A stretch of 64,000 nt of DNA from Blastobasis lacticolella. Lineage: Eukaryota > Arthropoda > Insecta > Lepidoptera > Blastobasidae. The stretch spans positions 12,102,501 to 12,166,500 of the forward strand of contig LR990053.1 in NCBI GenBank assembly GCA_905147135.1. Direction: 5' to 3'. The position numbers and the translations under genes are program-made. The notes beneath the pieces were generated by a model that worked only from the letters and a program-made list of their open reading frames with translations, was not told the DNA's origin and did not search any database. Shown piece by piece: positions 48,117-58,826 of the stretch (the stretch's first letter is position 1; each line of letters starts with the position of its first letter).

Positions 48117-49404
48117 ATTCCCAAAATTGAGTGGTTTTATTTTTAACATTATCTTCTACTATTATTCTAGGCATTGAGTAGAATAATACACTTGTATCTG
48201 CTTCAGTATTTTAATTTATAAACATATTTGTTTCACGTACGTAGTCCTTTCTTTCTTTACAAATCTCCTCTTCCAAAAATTCCTGAAAGCTAACTACGCG
48301 CTCATTTTTGTTGCTTAATTGGCCGCATCAGGATTTTTTATAAGTGGTGGCTTGCTATTGGCAATAACGCAGCACATGTGCATAATCGCATCAAGATACG
48401 GTAAGAGTGAAATAGGAATACATTTCAAAATATTGCAGAGTTTTATCCTTTGAATAGCCCGTTCGACATGTATTCTAACTGAAGCGATTTTGTACGTTTC
48501 ATCTATTTCGGAATTTGTAAACTGTGGATCGAACGCGAACGGAGGTATCACCAAGAGGGCATTGCGTTTGAGCAGTTCAGATTTTATCTGAGGGAAACCT
48601 TTGTCAGCTAAAACCGTATCCCCTGGTTCTATGCACGATAAAAGTCCACAGTCATTCGTTATAAAACTATCTGTAGTTCTTCCGCCATACCCTTTCGATA
48701 ATTTACAAACGAAACCATCGGGCGTAATAGCGATCAAATATTTGACGGTAAAACGTGACTTGTAGTTAGAGTACATGAGAACGCGTTGTTCCACAGTAGG
48801 GGGGGTTTCAGTAAATATTTCCGTGCAATCGATTATGCATCTGCAATTCGGATATTTTTTTAAACCGACCGGTAAATTTCTTTTGATGCTTTCTCTCGAT
48901 GGCCAAAAAATCCAAGTTTTTGTCTTCTCAGTCAACGTAGTCAAGATTTCGAAGAAGATTTGAGAAGCAGTTGATTCGTGTATCTTAAAAAAGCAAGCTA
49001 GACCAGAAAAAGAAATACCCAATTTAATTTTCATTAAAAAAAGTAATAATCTATTTTGTTTATTCAATACCCGGTAGTAAGCTGGTTGACCATCTGTTTT
49101 CACGCTAATCAAATTGAGCAACACATTGAAAAATATTAGTGAAACCCCGCCTAACTGCAACATAGTTTTGTCTGATCCAATATCAGAGAATCCTGAGAAA
49201 CCGTTATGAAAAATATCGTCAGGACCACATGACTTGTTGGCAACGGTTTTAAGCTCTTTCACTATGATTCGCTCGTTTTTATTTGGCTTTCTGATGTAAA
49301 TGTTCGTCTGCGTGGAAGCTTCATTTTTGTCGTTATTCCAACTCCAGAAAGTATTCCCTTCTGCACTCGCTCCTTCGTTGTCACACGGATCAGTTTGACA
49401 AGCA
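47309..49404 (+). repeat. Left arm of 2.1-kb near-identical inverted duplication
   Basis: Matches the reverse complement of 51241-53333 over its whole length. The two arms differ by a 3-bp indel (one Ile codon of the transposase) and a few substitutions that I can see (one Asn/Ile change in the transposase, one base near 48292). This arm sits in the fuller element copy. Confidence 0.95.
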
Positions 49405-50078
49405 ATGCTCGTACTGCCAGCTTCCGTCGGAGTTTCATTTAATCCTATAATTAGACAAAATCATAGAAAATTCATTTAAAACAACGCAACATGAAACAAT
49501 TGTACATTTCCGAAACTTGAAATCGCCTAACATTTACAGATACTTTTAAAATATATTTTCAATTTTTGATCTTACCCATTTCAATGTCACTTGCGATATT
49601 TTCCTTTTCTTCCGGTTTTGCAGCTGTTGATGAGCCCATTCTTTCTTTTCTTTTCAGAAATCGTTCGTATCTAGCTAAGGCCAGTTGTGAATTCTCTCTT
49701 TTTTTGTACACAGCGGGGAAAATTGTCGGCACATACGCTGGGCTGTTTTCGACGTTGGATTGCTTGCCTCCAACAAAATGAGCACTGCAGATTCGAGTGT
49801 TTTCACTCGGGTGCCATGTCTTGTTATCTAATGTGCTAATAAAAATATAACATACAATACACGTACAGAAAATTTGGATCTTGCATATTTTCGATACGTT
49901 CCTGGTATCAAGTCATCATAATAATAATATTTACTTACATTCTTCTGACAGCTTTTATCCACTTATTTCTTTTTTCAACTTCCCAACTCCGTTTCGGAAA
50001 CGAATAAAAAGTTAATTCACGATTCCGAGATTGGGAATTTTTACACCCCACAACACAACAGTACCTTGTACCACCCAT
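48315..50078 (-). CDS. ISL2EU/Harbinger-type transposase, THAP-DDE_Tnp_4, 509 residues (3 exons)
   Basis: A domesticated or mobile DDE transposase acting in the nucleus on its own element ends. Minus-strand exons: 50078-49939, 49835-49576 and 49444-48315; GT-AG sites, matching phases, exactly 510 codons including stop. Exons 1-2 give an N-terminal C2CH THAP DNA-binding finger: CCVVGCKNSQSRN, then WIKAVRR, TWHPSENTRICSAHF and AYVPTIFP. Exon 3 encodes the DDE_Tnp_4 domain: CIIDCTEIFTE (first Asp), KYLIAITPDGFVCKLSKGYG, DTVLADKGFPQIK (second Asp) and RIHVERAIQRIK (Glu). No stop or frameshift interrupts it, unlike the accompanying YqaJ gene. The C-terminal 316 codons or so recur in the inverted copy at 51241. 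Assignment to ISL2EU rests on the THAP + DDE_Tnp_4 + SWIM/YqaJ combination. Confidence 0.85.
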
Positions 50079-50208
50079 TTTTTTCTTGTTTCAGAGCACT
50101 TTTTAATGCATTCAACTGGTTGAATAATAACGTAAACCGTACAGCTGATCGCACGCAAAACGCCCACGAGTTGCCTAAATCTGCCACAACGCCGCGCCAC
50201 TAGCGTTA

Positions 50209-50623
50209 AGCGCGCTCCACATGTGGACAGTTCCGCGGGAACACGAGAATGTAGAGGGAGTATTCGTGTAGTCCCGTGCATGTTTGGCATGTCTCGCCTA
50301 TTTCATAGACTAAGTAGAGATAGTTTGTTGTCGTCTCAGTTCGATCGATTTTATATTTATATTTCTAGCGTTTTTTCCCGTAACAGGTTCGGGGTACACT
50401 TGACCATGATCCAGGATATTAGTAGATCAAGTAATTACAGTAGAGAAGCTGCCATCACTTCTGTGACCCTGTTTACAGTAGATTACCGATATTACACCCA
50501 TGAATCGATAAAATGTCGCGCGTTTTGACACCACCACATCCCTTATAGGCGAGAATGTAGAGGATCGACCAAAGTCCCGGCAAAAGTTTCGCCGGAAGTT
50601 TCGGCGAACATGTGGAGCGCGCT
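50209..50623 (+). mobile_element. 415-bp MITE family B, copy 1
   Basis: Termini AGCGCGCTCCACATGTGGAC and GGCGAACATGTGGAGCGCGCT are inverted repeats. Flanked on both sides by TTA (50206-50208 and 50624-50626), a 3-bp target duplication as used by PIF/Harbinger elements. The core includes GACCATGATCCAGGATATTA. Non-coding. Confidence 0.9.
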
Positions 50624-50626
50624 TTA

Positions 50627-51041
50627 AGCGCGCTCCACATGTGGACAGTTCCGCGGGAACACGAGAATGTAGAGGTAGTATTCGTGTAGTCCCGTGCATA
50701 TTTGGCATGACTCGCCTATTTCATAGACTAAGTAGAGATAGTTTGTTGTCGTCTTGATTCGATCGATTTTATATTAATATTCCGAGCGCTTTTTCCCGTA
50801 ACAGGTTCGGAATACACTTGACCATGATCCAGGATATTAGTAAATCAAGTAATTACAGTAGAGCAGCTGCCATCACCTCTGTGACCCTGTTTACAGTAGA
50901 TTAGCGATATTACACCGATGAATCGATAAAATGTCGCGCGTTTTGACACCACCACATCCCTAATAGGCGAGAATGTAGAGGGTCTACCAAAGTCCCGGCA
51001 AAAGTTTCGCCGCAAGTTTCGGCGAACATGTGGAGCGCGCT
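50627..51041 (+). mobile_element. 415-bp MITE family B, copy 2
   Basis: Same termini and length as copy 1. It starts directly after the TTA that follows copy 1, so the two sit head to tail sharing one target triplet. The right flank is TAA. Confidence 0.9.
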
Positions 51042-51137
51042 TAATATTATATGGTATTATAGAGTATTTTTAATTGGTATTTGATTGTAAAACTATCGTA
51101 ATTAATAATAAATAACATTGCCAAATAAATATATAAA

Positions 51138-51242
51138 CATTTCTGAACGAACGTAAGATATTCCTAAATTTTAGTTAATTAGTACTAAATGTACTTCAAG
51201 ATTTAACATCGCTTAGGAATATCTTACGTTCGTTCAGAAATG
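51138..51242. repeat. Hairpin with perfect 29-bp arms
   Basis: CATTTCTGAACGAACGTAAG and nine further bases at 51138-51166 are exactly complementary in reverse to 51214-51242, with a 47-nt loop. The right arm ends at the first bases of the inverted ISL2EU copy (51241). Confidence 0.9.
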
Positions 51243-53333
51243 CTTGTCAAACTGATCCGTGTGACAACGAAGGAGCGAGTGCAGAAGGGAATACTTTCTG
51301 GAGTTGGAATAACGACAAAAATGAAGCTTCCACGCAGACGAACATTTACATCAGAAAGCCAAATAAAAACGAGCGAATCATAGTGAAAGAGCTTAAAACC
51401 GTTGCCAACAAGTCATGTGGTCCTGACGATATTTTTCATATCGGTTTCTCAGGATTCTCTGATATTGGATCAGACAAAACTATGTTGCAGTTAGGCGGGG
51501 TTTCACTAATATTTTTCAATGTGTTGCTCAATTTGATTAGCGTGAAAACAGATGGTCAACCAGCTTACTACCGGGTATTGAATAAACAAAATAGATTATT
51601 ACTTTTTTTAATGAAAATTAAATTGGGTATTTCTTTTTCTGGTCTAGCTTGCTTTTTTAAGATACACGAATCAACTGCTTCTCAAATCTTCTTCGAAATC
51701 TTGACTACGTTGACTGAGAAGACAAAAACTTGGATTTTTTGGCCATCGAGAGAAAGCATCAAAAGAAATTTACCGGTCGGTTTAAAAAAATATCCGAATT
51801 GCAGATGCATAATCGATTGCACGGAAATATTTACTGAAACCCCCCCTACTGTGGAACAACGCGTTCTCATGTACTCTAACTACAAGTCACGTTTTACCGT
51901 CAAATATTTGATCGCTATTACGCCCGATGGTTTCGTTTGTAAATTATCGAAAGGGTATGGCGGAAGAACTACAGATAGTTTTATAACGAATGACTGTGGA
52001 CTTTTATCGTGCATAGAACCAGGGGATACGGTTTTAGCTGACAAAGGTTTCCCTCAGATAAAATCTGAACTGCTCAAACGCAATGCCCTCTTGGTGATAC
52101 CTCCGTTCGCGTTCGATCCACAGTTTACAAATTCCGAAATAGATGAAACGTACAAAATCGCTTCAGTTAGAATACATGTCGAACGGGCTATTCAAAGGAT
52201 AAAACTCTGCAATATTTTGAAATGTATTCCTATTTCACTCTTACCGTATCTTGATGCGATTATGCACATGTGCTGCGTTATTGCCAATAGCAAGCCACCG
52301 CTAAAAAATCCTGATGCGGCCAATTAAGCAATAAAAATGAGCGCGTAGTTGGCTTTCAGGAATTTTTGGAAGAGGAGATTTGTAAAGAAAGAAAGGACTA
52401 CGTACGTGAAACAAATATGTTTATAAATTAAAATACTGAAGCAGATACAAGTGTATTATTCTACTCAATGCCTAGAATAATAGTAGAAGATAATGTTAAA
52501 AATAAAACCACTCAATTTTGGGAATTAACTCTTCCAAAAAATGTTCACCCTTTCAACTATGACCTCTACGTTATCGTGACTCGAGTAAACAAAGAAATGA
52601 CACTTATTAACGTTGAGTATATACATTGATACCTGAATTTGTGTATAATATTTGTCGCTTTTCTTCAAATAAATTTTATTATTGTCGTCTATTTCCAAAT
52701 ACGGGACATTCGAAACTTTATCGTCGCGGTTCACGATTTGCTGATTCTTACAGGCATTTGATTTCCAATAAAGTTGATTCGCTTAATATTATTCCGTCGG
52801 GGCTCGTGGCCATAAACGGTAGGGTTATAAATATTTATAATCAATCCAACTGAAGTTACTTTTAAGCCAGTTTGTTCTTCGAAACACTTTCTTCATAGCC
52901 TCCTTCGCTTTCTTGCATGCGGCTTGGTTGCAAGACCATACTTCATGGCTTCTGTCATCTAGCCATCAAATTTATTCTTTTTAAATTGTGCCGCCAAAGA
53001 TTCGAATGCGTCTCGCCTCGTTTTTATGCGGTGAGCCTTGCTGGAGCATGTTACCCGTTTTGCTCTTTCTTCAAACCATTCGAAGCAATCGGATTGACTT
53101 TCCGATAGTACGCTGTTGCTCAAACACTCACTCCTGCTTGCTACAATCTTTCTTCATATTTCGATCGCAGCTCACGAGGACACGTATACTTTTGAAGTCG
53201 CATTTTCAAATTATCGATCTCTTGTAATCTATAAATTTAGTCCATAATTGTATATGCTTCTTCTTTTCTTTTTTTCTCTTCTTCTCTTGCAATTTCTCTT
53301 AGCAGTTCAATATCTTTCTCCGATTCTATGTAC
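51241..53333. repeat. Right arm of the inverted duplication: truncated ISL2EU copy
   Basis: Reverse complement of 47309-49404, lacking the THAP exons, the SWIM-coding start and both element ends. It is cut at the right by MITE A copy 4 (junction at 53333/53334). The YqaJ region here (53330-52525, minus strand) carries the same stops and frameshifts as the other arm, so that gene was already broken before the duplication. Confidence 0.92.
51383..52327 (+). pseudogene. Truncated ISL2EU transposase (DDE part only, 314 codons open)
   Basis: Same protein as the third exon of the 48315-50078 gene, with one substitution (Asn to Ile in DIFHxGFSG) and a one-residue deletion in the C-terminal PPLIKNPD. 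All three acidic positions are kept. The two THAP exons are absent because the duplication stops at 51241, so no DNA-binding domain can be encoded here. Confidence 0.85.
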
Positions 53334-53334
53334 C

Positions 53335-53752
53335 AATGAGGAGTTTTCCAGTAGGTATTGTCAGTTGGTTTCAAAAAGCATCAATAGATGGCGCTCCTAC
53401 AATTTTGGTAATCTTTTTTGAATCTGTATGATGGTGGCAGTGATTTAATGCAGCTAACTAATACTAAACTTAAAAATAAAATGTTTATTAATATAAACAT
53501 AACTGTTAAAGGTTGAACGAACTGTATAAAGAAATATTTATATAAGTTGGCACTATGTTCCATTATTATTACAACCTCTAAAATGGTTTAAAACTATTGA
53601 TAAATACAATATTAACCAATATAACGTACCCAGTGTTTATATCCTCTTTGCTAAGAACCTATTTCAAGCGATTATCAATTACGAAAATTGTCGGGGCGCC
53701 ATCTAGTGAGTGGTTAAGAATGCTTTAGATACCTATTGGAAAACTCCTCATT
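53335..53752 (-). mobile_element. 410-bp MITE family A, copy 4 (reverse)
   Basis: Termini AATGAGGAGTTTTCCAGTAG and CCTATTGGAAAACTCCTCATT; orientation opposite to copies 1-3. It abuts the end of the truncated ISL2EU copy, and its last ATT overlaps the 31-bp inverted repeat arm at 53750. Confidence 0.9.
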
Positions 53753-53780
53753 AAAAATACTCTATAATACCATATAATAT

Positions 53781-54715
53781 AACACATGCGTTTCTGCGAT
53801 AATGCCTTCTGTTTCCTTTCCACACAGCTGCGTCTGAAGCAATTACGCTACCTAAGAAACTAGACAGTTTGTAATATGTATAATTAAAAAGTTCATTAAA
53901 GCCTTATATTTACAAGGCTCTCTCTCATTTCAATTTAATTAACTTTGAATCTTTTGTTGTCTAAAACCGGACAAACCGAGAGTGATCCGACGTCCGTACA
54001 TGACCAGACGTCTTAATGGATACATTATCTCAAAATTTCCCAAAAGTTCCTCAAAGAGTCTGCGCAAGTTGATGAAAAAGGATGACATACTCTTTTGAAC
54101 TGAAACTCTTGACCAACTGTTTATCGCACTCGTATAATAATAATAGTATACGAGTGCATATCGGATTGTTCCACAAACGCGTCTGCTGTAGAGATTCTTA
54201 ACGGGATGTTCGTAAAATCAAAAAGCATAATATTTGCTAGGCATAAGTTGGTAACGCGAACGCAAGAATCAGGGCAAACCCTCAAACGTTTAGCAAAAAC
54301 TTTAGATACCTATGTATCCGACGCAAAAAATGAGAAGGATTCCGTTCATTGCTCCGGTCTATGGTAATACGACAACGTCTGCTATAAAATTTGACGATAC
54401 CATTAGATGACACGCATAAGTGCGCACGCACTCTGGAAACAACTCAAATTCAGGCTTTTAACTACCTGGTTTATCAGCTCAAAGTGAGCCTCAAACCCTG
54501 TATTACGCAAAACGCTGCGGTAAATGTTAAGAAGGCTCAACCGTTAAAAACGGCTCATTCTATCCTTATGGGGAAAATAAAAACTTGATCTTGGGAAATT
54601 TAAGTGCATAACCTAAAGACCCTACTGAATTGACAATCAGCAGCGGTACCTCTGATCTCTGATAGCACACCGCAATTTTGATCCCACCCTGTGAAATAAC
54701 GTCACAATATTTGAC
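53781..54715. other. Intergenic, no gene seen
   Basis: Short open frames only (largest about 65 codons at 54391-54588), without similarity I recognise. Confidence 0.4.
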
Positions 54716-54965
54716 GACGTGAGTGGTTCAGTGGTCAACATCTGGTCTCTCACGCAAGAGGTCCCGGGTTCGATTCCCGGCTGGGAAGAAATTGAAATGA
54801 TGAATTTTAATTTCTGTTACGGATCTGGGTGTTCTATCTATAATAAGTATATATTTAAAAAAAAAAGGATATATGTAGTTTATCAATTATCTAGCACCCA
54901 TAACACAAGCTTTGCTTACTGTGGGGCTAGATGGCGCTGTGTGAATTTGTCCACGATTATAATAT
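54716..54965 (+). mobile_element. tRNA-derived SINE
   Basis: The head at 54718-54788 has a Pol III A-box-like GTGGTTCAGTGG and a B-box GGTTCGATTCC inside CCCGGGTTCGATTCCCGGC, so it looks like a tRNA. The body continues GGATCTGGGTGTTCTATCTA, an A-run, then ATCTAGCACCCATAACACAA and GGGGCTAGATGGCGCTGTGT, a layout I know from lepidopteran SINEs. It is not a functional tRNA gene: there is no paired acceptor stem. Confidence 0.8.
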
Positions 54966-55050
54966 GCATTTTAGGTAGGCTCTGCTGTAGGCTCTATCAA
55001 TAAGGCCTCTCCTGTGAAATGGACTGAAATGTACAGTTTTGAATGACTAA

Positions 55051-55465
55051 AGCGCGCTCCACATGTGGACAGTTCCGCGGGAACACGAGAATGTAGAGGA
55101 AGTATTCGTGTAGTCCCGTGCATGTTTGGCATGTCTCGCCTATTTCATAGACTAAGTAGAGATAGTTTGTTGTCGTCTCAATTCGATCGATTTTATATTT
55201 ATATTTCTAGCGTTTTTTCCCGTAACAGGTTCGGGGTACACTTGACCATGATCCAGGATATTAGTAGATCAAGTAATTACAGTAGAGAAGCTGCCATCAC
55301 CTCTGTGACCCTGTTTACAGTAGATTACCGATATTACACCGATGAATCGATAAAATGTCGCGCGTTTTGACACCACCACATCCCTAATAGGCGAGAATGT
55401 AGAGGGTCTACCAAAGTCCCGGCAAAAGTTTCGCCGGAAGTTTCGGCGAACATGTGGAGCGCGCT
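55051..55465 (+). mobile_element. 415-bp MITE family B, copy 3
   Basis: Same termini AGCGCGCTCCACATG / CATGTGGAGCGCGCT; flanks TAA on the left and TTA on the right. It differs from copy 1 by only a few bases. Confidence 0.9.
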
Positions 55466-55517
55466 TTATCCAAGAGGCGTTGCGACCAAACCACGGTCAC
55501 AATACGCTGTCACTGTG

Positions 55518-55933
55518 AGCGCGCTCCACATGTGGACAGTTCCGCGGGAACACGAGAATGTAGAGGGAGTATTCGTGTAGTCCCGTGCATGGTTGGCATG
55601 TCTCGCCTATTTCATAGACTAAGTAGAGATTGTTTGTTGTCGTCTCGATTCGATCGATTTTATATTTATATTCCTAACGCTTTTTCCCGTAACAGGTTCG
55701 GGGTACTCTTGACCATGATCCAGGATATTAGTAGATCAAGTAATTACAGTAGAGCAGGTGCTATCACCTCTGTGACCCTGTTTACAGCAGATTAGCGATG
55801 TTACACCGATGAATCGATATAATGTCGACGCGTTTTGACACCCACCACATCCCTAATAGGCGAGAATGTAGAGGCCGACCAAAGTCCCGGCAAAAGTTTC
55901 GCCGGAAGTTTCGGCGAACATGTGGAGCGCGCT
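55518..55933 (+). mobile_element. 415-bp MITE family B, copy 4
   Basis: Same family, 416 bp, somewhat more diverged in the core (GAGCAGGTGCTATCACCTCT). It is separated from copy 3 by 52 bp. Left flank GTG, right flank TAA, so no clean target duplication. Confidence 0.88.
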
Positions 55934-56283
55934 TAATAACACGTACTGAATAACCATGCAACGATCGATTCCAAGTTCTATGAGAATGATAATCGATAAT
56001 CGAATAGATTCATTAACGATTTTACACTACCCCATCCCTACTGTGAGGTCAAAATTATTTGACAAAGTATAGACAAAGCACAAGTATAGTAATGTTCTTT
56101 TCTTGGTGATTATACTGTATATTCTCATTGAACTATACTTACTGAAAGAATATAATTTGTTGTATTAATTATGCGAATAAATAGTGAACCAGATGTCTCG
56201 CAATTAATTTTCGTAAATACTTGTTTGTAACAACAATTAGGATTTATATAGTTTCATTCGTGAGTGATTTATTTCAAAACAAA

Positions 56284-58826
56284 ATGACTTCGGCTGGTAA
56301 AGTCACATCAAGTCAAGTAATAACCTACATATATACAATATTAATATATTCACTATCTTTTTGTTATGCTGATTTAACAAACTTACTCTCATTTCCAGCG
56401 CAAAAATCTACAGAATAAATTTACAGCAGGAACACTAGATTGCTCTGTACCTGTGAAAAAGCTTTTAGAAAACCTATATCCTAGAAGTAAGGCTGCTTTT
56501 AAATACTGTTTACATAATGTAAAACAGGCTTCAGTAATATTACAAGACTTAAATTATCATTTCACTCTCCCTGGACAATCACTAAATACATTCACAGATG
56601 AATGGGATGGAGATTTACACAATCGTTATTTTGAACAATTCACATATAAATCTTTAAACCCGAAAATGTTGACTAAAATGATGAATATTGAAAAAGAAGA
56701 CCCTGTTACAAAATGCATGAAAGAAAAAAAAGATTGGCATAATGAGTGCCAAACGTTAAGACAAATCGCAGGTACTATTTCCATTTCATTTAGAAGACCC
56801 ATGCATGTATTATCTATCACTGTATTTCATTTCTAATTTCATTGTCACCTTTCTGTTACCTAGGTAAAAACAATATTGTGAAAAATTATGAAAGTTTAAA
56901 TGATGAAGTCGCCCAGTGCCCCAAATTTTTAGTGGACATGGCAGCCTATTTTGAGAGAGACCCCGATCCAAACTTTGACAGTTCTTACAATTGGTATTAT
57001 GCTGGACATGGGAACATGCAACTAATCTGCATTGAATGGGTTGATTATTTACTTCACAGTGTCTGTAACACTGTCTGTGAGTATAAATTTATTTTTGCTA
57101 TTCTACTATTATACAGCATTGTCAAGTGATAGGACTCTGTCAATACTGACTAGCCCGCCTGGTTGAGTACCACCACTTCATCTATTTCTATCGCAGCGAC
57201 AATGCTTGCATTGTTTCTGTTCCAGTTTAAAGGATAAGAGAGCCAGCACATGCCTGCCTGTAATAGGCATAAGTAATTTCATCTTAGTCCTCATAGTGAC
57301 ATTGCACGTGTGGTTCTGTACTTTTGTTGCCATCAACCTAAATCCATGAATTGTAGACGTTATGGGCAACAGTTACTGCTTACCATCACGTGGATTGTCT
57401 AGCATAAAAAATCATATTATTGTTTCCTCTTTTCCTATTGCTACATAATATATTTAAATATGTCAAATTATGCTATTTCAATTTGTGGTCATTGTTTTCA
57501 GATTTATCAGAATACTCCAAAACTGAAAACACAGTTATTGATAAGGATCATACAGCAACATTTCATAGTGATGACAACAATATACTTGAAACAATTTGCT
57601 CTTCAAGCAATATAATAGCTCTAAGGACAAAATTTAAAATATATGTCTTGAAATTAATCACTGACAAAGAAAATATAACATTCGAAAAACTAAAAATTAT
57701 TGAATCAGAAGTGCCATTTACTGGGATATGTTTTGATAATTACCATAAAAATATGTTATTTATTACACATCTTGATAATAAATTAACTATAGTCAACCTA
57801 GACAGATTAACTCGGCGAACTGTTACATTAAAGAAGTATAATGATACTTTAGTTAATAATTGGAGCACAGTCATGAGTTCTGGACGTGTAAATTATACTC
57901 ATGTTGCTGGAAATTCAATAACATTGTATGATAAAAGAACTAATGTACCATCCTATAGTTGGACCAAACTGCGAGACTTAACTGATGATATTGCCTGCAA
58001 TGATGTGACAGTGGCTAAACAATGTGAGCAAAGTAATTCACTATATTTTGGAACAGACCACCATCTGTTCCTAATGGATGTAAGATTTGGAAATAGCTCA
58101 AACCCCAAAGTAGTACAACGTTGGACACATGGTATGCAATGCGTACCTACTTATATGTCAATCTGTCACTTTGAATTTCATAAAGAAATTATTTGCCTAA
58201 GTAGCCAGTGGTGTGAAGATACTTGCGTAATACCCAATTATATTAATAGACCAATAAATGCCGAGATTCAAGGAGTTTTTATCCCTTACCGCCCACCAAG
58301 TATATTTAATGCTTTGAATGAAGCTCGCCAAAAACTTCTTTGCTATGATCTATACAATCCCATAGATAGCAGGCTTGCAACAAGTATCACTGGCAATATG
58401 ATTATCGAGAATGGGGAGAATTATATGATACTGATGCAAAATTCATTAGGTGATATATCCTGTCACACACTTTTCCCTGCACATATGGAGCCATTTGTCT
58501 TTGACAATAGTTTAGAACACCTGGATAATTGGAGCAAATCTTATTATGTCAAAATGAACCAGCTTGAATTTTCTTCAATTGAAAACTTTTCTAAGGTATG
58601 GAGTAATTTAAAGAAAGTACCGGAAAGTCATAGATTTGGTAAATTTATGAAGGATGGAAAAACTAAGTTCAATAAGGAAGAAATTTTAAATGCCTTTGAA
58701 TCAGAACAAATAGATGTGGGCTTGTTGGATATATGGGTTAAAGAATCCGAAGATAGTGAAGAGAAGTCAACTTACTTGAATGAATCTTCAACAGCAATTC
58801 ATCTACGTTTCTCTGATAGTGATTAA
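56284..58826 (+). CDS. TAF1C: TAF1C-like RNA polymerase I transcription factor subunit, 647 residues (4 exons)
   Basis: TAF1C is a subunit of SL1, the TBP-containing complex that places RNA polymerase I on the rDNA promoter in the nucleolus. Exons: 56284-56316, 56399-56771, 56864-57076, 57502-58826; GT-AG, phases match, 648 codons including stop. The short first exon (MTSAGKVTSSQ) is the least certain part. Family resemblance: VPVKKLLENL near the N-terminus, then a beta-propeller-like region with HVAGNSITLYDKRT and FGTDHHLFLMDVRF followed by VVQRWTHGM, which parallels the LYLVDER..P..KWNHGL segment of vertebrate TAF1C, and a later propeller-like strand GDISCHTLF. The C-terminus is acidic (SEDSEEKS). 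It is shorter than vertebrate TAF1C (about 870 residues), mainly lacking the long basic tail. An AATAAA directly overlaps the stop region (58824-58832). Assignment rests on a few motifs, so moderate. Confidence 0.65.

Larger units (their letters stand above)
51044..53780. repeat. Interval bounded by a perfect 31-bp inverted repeat
   Basis: ATATTATATGGTATTATAGA followed by GTATTTTTAAT at 51044-51074 is the exact reverse complement of 53750-53780. Between lie a 29-bp-arm hairpin, the inverted ISL2EU fragment and MITE A copy 4. The inverted ends could be termini of a composite or foldback element. Confidence 0.8.

Noticed and set aside
54718..54788. Functional tRNA gene
   Set aside because: A and B boxes are present but no matching acceptor stem; followed by a SINE body, so it is a SINE head.
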